The notes: a model not told the origin generated them from the sequence alone. 33,923 nucleotides of DNA from Bacteroidaceae bacterium (GCA_024699495.1 JAILPK010000028.1:1-33923); one strand, 5' to 3'; shown: positions 26,412-33,620, numbered from the stretch's first letter. Numbers and translations are program-made.

Positions 26412-26538
26412 AAAACTATACTTTCGAAAACTCTGTTTAATCCGTTTTAACCGAGAGCAAATAAAGATGATTCTATTTCTGTGCGGTGCCGAGGCATACA
26501 GACATAATGTTTCACCCCAAAAATTCTGTATTCAATAA

Positions 26539-26928
26539 TCACCCGAGTCTTGACATAAAACGTTCTCTGTCAACAATGAATCTCAGATGCGTTCCTTCAC
26601 CAAGTAGCGTTTCACCACAGTAAGCAGACACCTTAAACTCTATCTTCTTACCATCAATCTTGGTCACTTCGGCATTAGCAGATACCCTATCCCCAATCTT
26701 CGAAGGTCTTAAGTGTGAGGATTCGATATGACCACCAACTGTTGTGCAACCTTCTGGAAGTTCATCAGCAACGGCAAGCATAGCGGCATTCTCCATCAAT
26801 GCCATCATAGTAGGAGTAGCAAGTACAGGCATATCTCCCGACCCCATCTGAATAGCGGTCAAGCCTTCACTTACTGTCAGTTGGCTTGTATGTTTCAGTC
26901 CTGTTTCCAGCATATCACTCAATGACAA
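26539..26928 (-). CDS. Thioesterase, FlK (fluoroacetyl-CoA thioesterase)-like
   Basis: This 129-residue hotdog protein is of the FlK-like thioesterase family. The motifs ATPTMMALMENAAM and TVGGHIESSHLRPSKIGDRV correspond to the Thr, Glu and His-containing active-site regions of FlK. Most Bacteroidota relatives are general acyl-CoA thioesterases, and fluoroacetyl-CoA specificity is not implied. Its ATG lies 14 nt inside the end of the cyclophilin gene in a different frame, indicating translational coupling. Confidence 0.87.
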   Translation of the reverse strand: MSLSDMLETGLKHTSQLTVSEGLTAIQMGSGDMPVLATPTMMALMENAAMLAVADELPEGCTTVGGHIESSHLRPSKIGDRVSANAEVTKIDGKKIEFKVSAYCGETLLGEGTHLRFIVDRERFMSRLG

Positions 26929-27643
26929 TCATTCTCATTTCAATGTCATCAACAGGCCTGTCACCACGTCCTGTAGCTGTGCCTTGTATCATTTCTACCA
27001 CTTCAAGACCTTCCTCGACCTCGCCGAACACAGTGTATTGGCCGTCAAGATGGGGAGTACCGCCAACAGTAGAATAAATCTTCAGCTGGTCATCAGTCAA
27101 ACCACTTTTCCCGACCTTGCTCTCAGCTTCTGCAACCAGTTTGTCTTGTAGCTCCTGCAGCTTGGCATGATTCCTTTCACGGCGCATCTGCATGATTTCC
27201 GCACGATGTTCTGCAGCAAGCTCATTGAAAGCAGTCTGAACCTTCTGCATACTCAGCTGCTTTGCAAACTGGCGAAGCTGCCCCTCATTATATACTTGTC
27301 CCCAAACGATATAGAACTGAGAACCACTACTGCGGCGTTCAGGATTAACCTCGTCACCCTGTCTTGCAGCAGCCAAGGCGCCACGCTTATGAAACAGTCC
27401 GTCCTTAATCTCTGCTTCAAGTGTATATCCAGGATCTCCCACGCCAAGCATCTTTCCAGCAGGTGCGCCCTTTGAATCAGGATCACCGCCCTGAATCATA
27501 AAGTCCTTAATGACTCGATGGAACAGCGTTCCATCATAATAGCCCTGCTTTGCCAGTTTGAGGAAGTTGTCACGATGTATTGGAGTCTCGTCATAAAGGC
27601 GAACTACAATATCACCAAGCATTGTTTGAATCTTTACTTTCAT
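26915..27643 (-). CDS. Cyclophilin-type peptidyl-prolyl isomerase with helical insertion
   Basis: This 242-residue cyclophilin has LGDIVVRLYDETPIHRDNF at its start, then GTLFHRVIKDFMIQGGDP with the catalytic Arg, the SSGSQFYIV strand, and TVFGEVEEGLEVVEMI near the end. About 75 residues of charged helix (roughly 125-195, for example QMRRERNHAKLQELQDKL) are inserted between the SQFYIV and GQYTVFG parts; I recall similar insertions in Bacteroidota cyclophilins. No signal peptide is seen from the start at 27643. The frame extends to 27685, but that would place the start upstream of the predicted transcription start at about 27660. It shares an overlap with the downstream thioesterase. Confidence 0.92.
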   Translation of the reverse strand: MKVKIQTMLGDIVVRLYDETPIHRDNFLKLAKQGYYDGTLFHRVIKDFMIQGGDPDSKGAPAGKMLGVGDPGYTLEAEIKDGLFHKRGALAAARQGDEVNPERRSSGSQFYIVWGQVYNEGQLRQFAKQLSMQKVQTAFNELAAEHRAEIMQMRRERNHAKLQELQDKLVAEAESKVGKSGLTDDQLKIYSTVGGTPHLDGQYTVFGEVEEGLEVVEMIQGTATGRGDRPVDDIEMRMIVIE

Positions 27644-27666
27644 CTTTCTTTTCTCACTTTTGGCGA

Positions 27667-27674
27667 CAAAATTA
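27667..27674 (-). promoter_or_regulatory. Promoter -7 element of the cyclophilin/thioesterase pair
   Basis: The minus strand reads TAATTTTG, matching TAnnTTTG, with TTTG (27700-27697) about 22 nt upstream. The chosen ATG is 23 nt downstream. Confidence 0.55.
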
Positions 27675-27748
27675 CAAAAAAACATGGAAAAACATTCAAA
27701 TATGAAGTGAAGATGTGTTTTTTTGGCAATCTTCTGATGAAAAATGAG

Positions 27749-27756
27749 TAGTTTTG
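27749..27756 (+). promoter_or_regulatory. Promoter -7 element of the solute-binding operon
   Basis: TAGTTTTG matches TAnnTTTG, with TTTG (27722-27725) 23 nt upstream. It excludes the in-frame ATG at 27744 and supports the start at 27786. Confidence 0.55.
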
Positions 27757-27785
27757 TAGCCGATTACGAGTACAATACTGAAACA

Positions 27786-28967
27786 ATGATAATATCGGCA
27801 AGAATAAAGACCTGGATTCTGATTGCTGTTCTGGCCATCTGTGGAACGGCCTGTTTTGCCTCATGCTCTTCAAATGAGAGCAATGCAACTGAACAACGCA
27901 ATATCACAAATATTGCTGATACAGTATGGGGCTATGGTCTGTCACACCCCGACGGCTTCACCATTGACATCCGCACTATGACGGAGCCGACCGAGGGAAT
28001 CGCAGTCAGTTATGCAGCGACACAGGGCAGCCATTCGCGCGACCAACTCGATAAGGTGGTCAGCCATGCCTTGCTGCATGAAGGATATGTAGGGGGCTGG
28101 TACAACAGCGAGGATAGCCTTTACTATTTCGACAGTACAAAACTTTTTCCGGAGGATGATCTGAAGGGTGCGTTACAATTTGGAAAGGACAACGGCCAAC
28201 ACTCCGTTTTCATCCTGTCAACCTATACAGATATTCCCACCAGCGGGAAAGTCGCAGAGATTCTGGACCGGGACACTATCCTCTTTGGCACAACGGGTGA
28301 CTACAGACCGTTATCATTCTGTGAACCCGACGGAGCATATTGGGGCTTTGGCATCGAAGTTGCAAATGAGATTGCGAGAAGGCTTGGAGCAAATATTGAG
28401 TTCAGAAAGACTTCGTGGCCCACATTAACAGCCGACGTTCTTACAGAGCCTCAGATATTCGACCTTGCCATTGGTGGAATAACTATAACTGATACCCGAC
28501 GGGAAACGATGCTAATGAGCGACGGCTATCTGGCCAACGGCAAGACTATCCTCTGCAGGGCTTCGGAGGCTGACCGTTACCAATCTTTGGCAGACATCGA
28601 TAAACCCGAAGTGACTGTGATGGTTAATCCTGGAGGACTGAATGAAAAGTTTGCCAACGAGAACCTGACTCACGCTACAATTGTCGTTCATCAGAAGAAT
28701 GAGGAGATTCCCATGCTTGTAGCAGAGGGGCGGGCTGATGTGATGATAACGGAAATTACAGAGGCTCCTTATTATGTGCGTAGTGACTCCCGACTTGCAG
28801 CCCCGCTAATGAATGCTCCATTTACTCATGGCGAAATTGGCATCCTCATGCAGAAGGGACAGGAGGATCTCCTGCAGATGGTGAACAATATTATCCGTCA
28901 GATGAAGTCCGACGGCTCTCTTCGGAAACTGCATGAGAAATATGGGCTAGTATATGCCTACGAATAA
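27786..28967 (+). CDS. Solute-binding lipoprotein with extra N-terminal domain
   Basis: This 393-residue protein has a lipoprotein signal (WILIAVLAICGTACFASC, lipidated Cys near residue 28 or 22). Residues 45-150 form a compact domain that I cannot name, with HPDGFTIDIRTM, GIAVSYAATQGSHS, YVGGWYNSEDSLYYFDS and LQFGKDNGQHSVFIL. Residues 160-393 are a periplasmic solute-binding domain of SBP_bac_3 type: LFGTTGDYRPLSF, GFGIEVANEIARRLG, FDLAIGGITITDTR and GSLRKLHEKYG. That fold binds amino acids or related small molecules. No permease or ATPase gene is adjacent, so it may act as a sensor or enzyme-like binding protein. A small-gene run begins 14 nt downstream. Confidence 0.85.
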   Translation: MIISARIKTWILIAVLAICGTACFASCSSNESNATEQRNITNIADTVWGYGLSHPDGFTIDIRTMTEPTEGIAVSYAATQGSHSRDQLDKVVSHALLHEGYVGGWYNSEDSLYYFDSTKLFPEDDLKGALQFGKDNGQHSVFILSTYTDIPTSGKVAEILDRDTILFGTTGDYRPLSFCEPDGAYWGFGIEVANEIARRLGANIEFRKTSWPTLTADVLTEPQIFDLAIGGITITDTRRETMLMSDGYLANGKTILCRASEADRYQSLADIDKPEVTVMVNPGGLNEKFANENLTHATIVVHQKNEEIPMLVAEGRADVMITEITEAPYYVRSDSRLAAPLMNAPFTHGEIGILMQKGQEDLLQMVNNIIRQMKSDGSLRKLHEKYGLVYAYE

Positions 28968-28981
28968 AAAGATAATAACTG

Positions 28982-29188
28982 ATGGACTATCTGCCTAAGG
29001 ACCCTGCAATTCTGGTTTCCAGCGTTAACATGCTTCTGAGGGATGAAGAGTTTGACACGCTGGAATCCTTATGCTATAACTTCGGGACAGAACCAAAGGA
29101 TATAAAGAACTACCTACACGGACATGGATTCGTTTACAGCGATAAGCAGAAACAGTTCCGTCCGATAGGATATGACAAGACAGAATGA
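28982..29188 (+). CDS. DUF4250 protein
   Basis: This 68-residue cytoplasmic protein matches the DUF4250 pattern: LPKDPAILVSSVNMLLRDE at the start, then LESLCYNFGTEPKDIKNYL and a C-terminal GFVYSDKQKQF. The middle looks like a small helix-turn-helix-like unit. Function is unknown. It begins 14 nt after the solute-binding gene and its stop overlaps the next ATG (ATGA). Confidence 0.82.
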   Translation: MDYLPKDPAILVSSVNMLLRDEEFDTLESLCYNFGTEPKDIKNYLHGHGFVYSDKQKQFRPIGYDKTE

Positions 29189-29430
29189 TAACAAAATTCA
29201 GTATTGAGACAGCATATAGTTTCTTGCATCAGAAGCAGAGAATCTATGTTCACTCTACGCTCGACTGGCAGAAAGATGACATTGAGATTGCCATCGCCTC
29301 GTATGCAGATGAAATGAGCAAGGAACTACTTGACGCTATTTCTGGTGGCAAGACTGACTTCCTGAGAGACCACAAAAGGTTTCAAGAGGACATCACCAAG
29401 GCTGTTGAGATACTTGAAAATATGCTATAA
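29185..29430 (+). CDS. Small conserved protein of unknown function
   Basis: This 81-residue soluble protein (KFSIETAYSFLHQKQRIYVH, then DWQKDDIEIAIASYADEMS) has a largely helical, charged composition. I recall similar small proteins in Bacteroidales but know no function. It overlaps the DUF4250 gene by ATGA and is followed by the next gene after 2 nt, so it belongs to the same translationally coupled operon. Confidence 0.75.
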   Translation: MITKFSIETAYSFLHQKQRIYVHSTLDWQKDDIEIAIASYADEMSKELLDAISGGKTDFLRDHKRFQEDITKAVEILENML

Positions 29431-29432
29431 CG

Positions 29433-29702
29433 ATGATTAAAAAATTTGAAGAGCAACTGCACCATGACTTGCACCAGTTCCTTCAGTCAATGAAAGAAAT
29501 CGATGCCCGTCTCCCAGAGTGTCCTGATGTCGAAGAGAAATGGGAGCAGATAGCCAAAGCCTACATCCCCGATGGTATCAGGGAATTCAACGACTTCCCT
29601 ACCGCATCGCTCGGTTGGATGATGTATATTGGCATGGCCGTCGCTAAGTTCTGGGATGCAGAATGGGAAATATACTCAAAGACTGAATACCTCTATGCCT
29701 AA
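29433..29702 (+). CDS. N-terminal half of a conserved protein, cut by an in-frame TAA
   Basis: This frame has 89 codons: EEQLHHDLHQFLQSMKEIDA, then YIPDGIREFNDFPTASLGWM and WDAEWEIYSKTEYLYA, after which TAA stands at 29700-29702. The same frame stays open after the TAA (IKDKRGYDS, then the ATG at 29730) through to 29966. I recall Bacteroidales relatives in which both halves are one protein of about 175 residues. The gene is therefore probably interrupted by a point mutation, or the stop is read through, or the halves act as two chains. Function is unknown. Confidence 0.75.
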   Translation: MIKKFEEQLHHDLHQFLQSMKEIDARLPECPDVEEKWEQIAKAYIPDGIREFNDFPTASLGWMMYIGMAVAKFWDAEWEIYSKTEYLYA

Positions 29703-29729
29703 ATAAAAGACAAGAGGGGCTACGACAGC

Positions 29730-29966
29730 ATGGATGAATATATCCGTGAAGACGTGCTGTTGCTGAGAGGTGCAGACTATACCATGTTGGAGAAACTGGT
29801 TGGTGAATGTGCCTCTCGAGTCTATAATGCCCTTCGTCACCAGAATATAGAGCCAGGAACCAAAGAGGCTTTTAATGCCTATGTCTCATGTCTGCATCAA
29901 CTCTACCTAATGGGGGCTGCCATGCAACTGAACAGGATGGGCTATCACATGACTAAGATGAGCTAA
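29730..29966 (+). CDS. C-terminal half of the interrupted conserved protein
   Basis: This frame has 78 codons from the ATG at 29730, in the same frame as the preceding ORF and separated from it by one TAA and nine sense codons. It contains MDEYIREDVLLL, ECASRVYNALRHQNIEPGT and CLHQLYLMGAAMQLNRMGYH. The composition is fully protein-like, showing that the part after the stop has not decayed much. A separate translation start at 29730 would need reinitiation. No promoter is seen between the halves. Confidence 0.65.
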   Translation: MDEYIREDVLLLRGADYTMLEKLVGECASRVYNALRHQNIEPGTKEAFNAYVSCLHQLYLMGAAMQLNRMGYHMTKMS

Positions 29967-29973
29967 GAGTATT

Positions 29974-30272
29974 TCATAATCGGGTGCACATCATTTTCAG
30001 TTGGCTAACAACACCACATAGCTCATAGTACCAAGACACAGCTCATCAAGGTTAGTGGTTTGGAGTTCTTCGTCAAGATATGCCTTAACCGTTTGCCTGC
30101 CTGAAAACAGGTGCTCAGTTCCCATGTAGTCCTGGTAGCAAGACTTGTAGAGGTCAAGCAATCGTGATTTGAAATAGGTCTCTAACTGTTTGTTTACGAA
30201 TCCCTGTGTGTCCTGAGCTGAGACAAATATGCTACACATGAGACATAATACCAATAATACGACCTACTTCAT
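29974..30272 (-). pseudogene. Decayed 5' remnant of a secreted protein gene
   Basis: An ATG at 30272, 2 nt after the yjbQ stop, opens ATG-AAG-TAG, so codon 3 is a stop. The frame then reads through a signal peptide (VVLLVLCLMCSIFVSAQ) and KQLETYFKSRLLDLYKSCYQ, YMGTEHLFSGRQTVKAYLDE to LDEL near 30038. There a frame change is evident, because the next frame continues SWYYELCGVVSQ, and it stops at 29974. I recall a longer Bacteroidales exported protein with the pattern WYYEPCG at this point. An ORF from TTG at 30254 to 29997 exists but is probably not functional. Confidence 0.65.
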
Positions 30273-30274
30273 TC

Positions 30275-30688
30275 CTATTCACCCATTATCGTAACCACTA
30301 GTTTTCTTGTCCCGCCATAATTTCTGAACTCACAAAAGTATATTCCTTGCCAAGTACCCATGTTCAAATGTCCTTTAGTAATGGGAATGGTAATGCTGGC
30401 ACCAGTCAACGTCGATTTTGCATGTGCCGGCATATCGTCTGAACCCTCAAGAGTATGCTCATAGTAAGGCTGATTCTCAGGAACAAGGCGATTGAAGATG
30501 GTTTCCATATCTATCCTAACGTCCGGATCACAGTTCTCATTGATGCTCAGTCCGCAGCTTGTATGCTTGCAGAAAATGTTGATAATACCTGTCCTTGGTA
30601 ATTGAGGCAGCTGACGTACTATCTCATCTGTAACTAAATGAAATCCCCTGGACTTCGCTTTAAGTGTTATCTCTATTTGCTGCACCAT
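30275..30688 (-). CDS. YjbQ/UPF0047 family protein
   Basis: This 137-residue protein is of the YjbQ (UPF0047) family, for which weak thiamine-phosphate synthase activity has been described. The key motifs FCKHTSCGLSINENCDPDV and KGHLNMGTWQGIYFCEFRN are intact, including the conserved His, Glu and Asp residues. Length is standard. It is followed after 2 nt by the decayed secreted-protein gene on the same strand. It starts 98 nt downstream of the C45 hydrolase stop, so the two may be cotranscribed. Confidence 0.92.
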   Translation of the reverse strand: MVQQIEITLKAKSRGFHLVTDEIVRQLPQLPRTGIINIFCKHTSCGLSINENCDPDVRIDMETIFNRLVPENQPYYEHTLEGSDDMPAHAKSTLTGASITIPITKGHLNMGTWQGIYFCEFRNYGGTRKLVVTIMGE

Positions 30689-30786
30689 ATTCTATAATGT
30701 CAAATGTTTCATTGGACGGCCTCCCCATTGACTCAAACGAGTACATCGGCAATGGTGACGTCTGCAGTCCTGCGTCAACGGTATCT

Positions 30787-32175
30787 TTACATCAGACGCT
30801 TACCCTGCCTGCCGACGATTACGCCCCTGAAGCCCAGACGGTCGGGCCGCCTCATGCCCCTGATATCCCACCAATCGGAGTGCTGACCAGCTAACGACTG
30901 CCGGGTAGCAACACTGGCGGCAATATCGGCAAAATGGTATTCGTATTCGCGCTCGATATAGCCGTCAAGCCAGGAATAGTAATCAGCCAACGACTCTTCC
31001 GACAGAGCACCCGACTGCCGGGCGTCAACTATCAGGCTGCATCCCCGCTCAATGATTTCGTCCTCAATACAGAGAATTCGCTGCATGATACCCGTCCCCT
31101 CGCGGTTATAGAGCTTCGACCAGTCAACGACCTTGGTCGCGTTTTCCTGATATGGGAAGATGAAGCCCTTCAGCGCCTGCCCCCGCTCGCTCAGCCAGCC
31201 GTTCTCAGACTTCGCCGGCAGTATGTTGTGCGGGGTAATAAACAACGGCTGTGCTACCGTAGCCATCGGCGGGCCCATTATAGACCAGCACACGGTCAGC
31301 AAAGGCGACTCGCCAGCCCTCACGCCCTGTATCAGCATGGCGTTGGTACTTGAGTGGCGGGGTATGAAGCCGTCGAAGTCAGCCGGAGTCTCAACATCCC
31401 ATGTAGCTGGAGCATTGTCGTAAAGCACAGTGCCATTGCTGTGTACGAGGTAGCGGGGCATGTTCTGCAGAATATATCGCCCGTTCAGCTGATGAGCCGC
31501 GACAGCCTCCGTGGCAAAGCGCTCGGCAGCCACCATGCGGTCCTCGCCCACCCTGCGGTCCTGGTCACCCGCCAGGCTGTAGTTCGTGCGTATCAGGTAG
31601 CCGTCGGGAGCCGTCAGGGGGTCGTTGGCGTCGTACTTGGTATAGCCGCCAGGCCCCACCTCGTAGAAAACGGCACTGCCTTGGGCGTCGACAACGGCAA
31701 AATTGGCACGTACGTCCATAGGCTTCGCGAGTGAGTCAATCAACACCTCGAAGTCTGACGCTGTGCTGCAACGCCTTAGCGCCATATCAAGAATGACTCG
31801 GTTCATCGATGCATATTCAGCACCGGAATAATTGTACGACAGCGAGTTGGCTATGCAGAATCCCTGCTCGTTGAAACCGCTCCACGGGCCTTCCCAGGTA
31901 TCATCGCACAGCGCATACTGGGCAACAAACCTAAACCCCTCGTGCTGGTCGGCCTTGATGTCAACCATGTATGCACTCGAACTGTCCCTGTTCTTAAACA
32001 GCAGCGGGCGGCCGTCGTCAGTAGCTGAGGCGGCAACTATCATAACCGTACAGCCCAGCGCTCTCAGGCACAGGGGCAGTGCAAACAATAGTGTAAGGAG
32101 GGCCCTCAGCGTGATGACATTCTCGCGGCCTGCGTTGCGGGTCTGCGTTGCGGGGTCAGTACTGCTATTCTTCAT
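30787..32175 (-). CDS. C45-type Ntn hydrolase / acyltransferase, exported
   Basis: This 462-residue protein resembles the C45 (isopenicillin-N acyltransferase / carcinine hydrolase-like) linear-amide hydrolases. Cys42 begins CTVMIVAASATDDGRPLLFK, the usual position of the N-terminal nucleophile. NRDSS and GFNEQGFCIANSLSYNYSG are family motifs. Residues 20-41 are a hydrophobic export signal after a polar lead of 19 residues, so removal of the signal would expose Cys42. The sequence ALGC also fits a lipobox loosely. The gene looks visibly richer in G and C than its neighbours, hinting at recent acquisition. Substrates may be bile-acid or fatty-acid amides or peptides, but this is not shown. Confidence 0.82.
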   Translation of the reverse strand: MKNSSTDPATQTRNAGRENVITLRALLTLLFALPLCLRALGCTVMIVAASATDDGRPLLFKNRDSSSAYMVDIKADQHEGFRFVAQYALCDDTWEGPWSGFNEQGFCIANSLSYNYSGAEYASMNRVILDMALRRCSTASDFEVLIDSLAKPMDVRANFAVVDAQGSAVFYEVGPGGYTKYDANDPLTAPDGYLIRTNYSLAGDQDRRVGEDRMVAAERFATEAVAAHQLNGRYILQNMPRYLVHSNGTVLYDNAPATWDVETPADFDGFIPRHSSTNAMLIQGVRAGESPLLTVCWSIMGPPMATVAQPLFITPHNILPAKSENGWLSERGQALKGFIFPYQENATKVVDWSKLYNREGTGIMQRILCIEDEIIERGCSLIVDARQSGALSEESLADYYSWLDGYIEREYEYHFADIAASVATRQSLAGQHSDWWDIRGMRRPDRLGFRGVIVGRQGKRLM

Positions 32176-32204
32176 GCTTGCTTTCGTATCTTTGTGATGT
32201 TGCC

Positions 32205-32213
32205 TGCAAATTT
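32205..32213 (-). promoter_or_regulatory. Promoter -7 element of the C45 hydrolase
   Basis: The minus strand reads TAAATTTGC, an exact consensus match 29 nt before the ATG at 32175. No -33 element at the right distance is seen. Confidence 0.55.
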
Positions 32214-32322
32214 AGGGATAAATCTGCAAAGTCAGTGCTTCTTTACTGACAAAACTTCGTCACATGCATCATTTTATGTTCAACGCTCTGCTCATCATGG
32301 TCCGCACACCTCGTCGCGAATT

Positions 32323-32359
32323 AAACACGTTTTTGCACACCCGCAATAGCGTGTTTTTT
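32323..32359 (+). terminator. Orphan terminator-like hairpin
   Basis: An outer stem AAACACG/CGTGTTT and an inner stem TTGC/GCAA are separated by a symmetric 3/3 internal loop, followed by TTTTTT. No plus-strand gene ends nearby (the gene on the left is on the minus strand). It either ends a small unidentified plus-strand RNA between about 32195 and 32360, or is a relic. The rest of 32214-32428 shows nothing else. Confidence 0.5.
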
Positions 32360-32428
32360 GATTTAGCCCGTTAAAACATCATCATACTATAAAAAAGGCA
32401 ATAACATACTGAAGCTGACCGATTATGT

Positions 32429-32709
32429 TTACGGGTCATCAGCAAGCAGAAAGAGATGCTCGAACTTATTCTGGAACAATATAACACAGAACAAGAAGTG
32501 CAGACTCCTAAGTAGAAGAACCAAGGGAACTTATCAAGGGAATTAAGAGACTTGCAAAGTTCTTTGGCTATAGAGTTACCAAAACTCAGGACAACATGAA
32601 CTCAGATGTACTCCAAGAGTTAGTGCATGTGATGATACACTTAGGAATCAGCATTTTGCATTTCTCCGAGTTTTTGAGTGAGATTTGGGTCCGGTTTTGG
32701 GTGAATTAA
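32429..32709 (+). pseudogene. Possible decayed coding remnant, origin unknown
   Basis: Two adjoining frames look protein-like. The first (32429-32515) reads VISKQKEMLELILEQYN, then TPK and TAG. After a frame change near 32512 the second reads EPRELIKGIKRLAKFFGY and DVLQELVHVMIHLG up to about 32640, then runs out in less convincing sequence. No start codon or promoter is evident. I do not recognise the family. It could be chance. Confidence 0.3.
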
Positions 32710-32783
32710 AACGAAAAATCTCTGCAACTTACTGTTTGTCAGATAGCTACAGAGATTTACTTGCGGAGAGATGGATTCTCTAG

Positions 32784-32868
32784 CGGAAGGAGAGGGATTC
32801 GAACCCCCGGTACCTCTCGGTACGTCGGTTTTCAAGACCGATGTAATCGACCACTCTACCATCCTTCC
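32784..32868 (-). tRNA. tRNA-Ser (anticodon UGA)
   Basis: This 85-nt class II tRNA lies on the minus strand. The acceptor stem is GGAAGGA/TCCTTCC with G as discriminator. The anticodon stem-loop is TCGGT-CTTGAAA-ACCGA with anticodon TGA. A long variable arm (GTACCGAGAGGTACC) is characteristic of serine, and the T-arm loop reads GGTTCGAATCC. CCA is not encoded. It has a consensus promoter just upstream. Confidence 0.95.
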
Positions 32869-32880
32869 ATAAAATGCGGT

Positions 32881-32913
32881 GCAAAAGTACATGGTTTTTC
32901 TCAAACTGCCAAA
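32881..32913 (-). promoter_or_regulatory. tRNA-Ser promoter
   Basis: The minus strand carries TTTG (32913-32910), a 20-nt gap and TACTTTTGC (32889-32881), a full consensus promoter starting transcription about 8 nt before the mature tRNA 5' end. Confidence 0.7.
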
Positions 32914-33166
32914 CATTTCAGTAAATAATTCAATTTTTTCGTTTCAATACTCCATTCTTCGCCGTTTAGCTTCTCTGATTTTCAAGGTAAAGAACTGCTG
33001 CCAACACTTGTGCTCCTCCCCTCTTCACAAATATGCAATGCATGAACATACTGCGCACCCCCAAATACATACATAATAAATCAGACATAAGCAGAAAGCA
33101 CCTCAGCCTATAGCCTAAATAAAATGAGCCGGCGGTGCTTCTTTTGTTTCTTCTTAACATAATACC
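32914..33166. other. Gene-free stretch upstream of tRNA-Ser
   Basis: No credible ORF is seen. A weak hairpin AAGCACC (33096-33102) with GGTGCTT (33134-33140) is followed by a T-rich CTTTTGTTTC. With a 31-nt loop it may be chance. Confidence 0.35.
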
Positions 33167-33194
33167 CCCCAAAAGTTTTTTCTAACTTTTGGGG
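33167..33194. repeat. Perfect 11-bp inverted repeat resembling IS3-type ends
   Basis: CCCCAAAAGTT (33167-33177) and AACTTTTGGGG (33184-33194) are perfect complements across 6 nt. The right arm continues TGCACTTCA, giving CTAACTTTTGGGGTGCACTT, close to terminal inverted repeats I recall for IS3-type elements of Bacteroidota. No T-tract follows on either strand, so it is not a normal terminator. Confidence 0.6.
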
Positions 33195-33304
33195 TGCACT
33201 TCAAAATCAAAGCAGGGGTATTGAATCATCATCAAGGGCGGCAAAGCAGGGCGACACTCTGATAAAACCCGATAAGGCTAATAAGCATCTGGAGAAAAAA
33301 GCAT

Positions 33305-33392
33305 GCCGCTCAGCTGAATTAAAGCTAGATCTGCTAGCATAGCTAGAAAGCAACAACAGAAATTATCTATAGCCGCCTAGCTGAGCTAAAGC
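33305..33392. repeat. Imperfect 21-bp direct repeat pair, AGCT-rich
   Basis: Positions 33305-33325 and 33372-33392 match at 17 of 21 bases (both begin GCCGC, share AGCTGA and end TAAAGC). Between them are several CTAG and GCTAG motifs. Function is unknown. The flanking stretches 33206-33304 and 33393-33620 have no gene I can support. Confidence 0.55.
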
Positions 33393-33620
33393 AATAAAAC
33401 AGAGATAGAATATTGCTTAAATAGTGATAATTACTTTTTAAATTTGGCAATGAAGGATTCGAAATCAGCTTTGATGGCTTCTTGTTTCTGTTTCATCCTG
33501 TAGTACCTTAGAAAAAGTTGAATGGATTTTACCTTAACCCTGCCCTTGATTGAATGCTTTTTTAAGTACCTTAAGCAAAACCCTGGCATAGGTTGAATAA
33601 ATCTCTCTAAACCCTTATTT

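Noticed and set aside
32641..32916. 91-codon minus-strand ORF over the tRNA
   Set aside because: It is a translation of tRNA-Ser and flanks (GSNPSPSA is a typical tRNA read-through artefact).
33167..33194. Hairpin as an intrinsic terminator
   Set aside because: No T-tract follows the stem on either strand.
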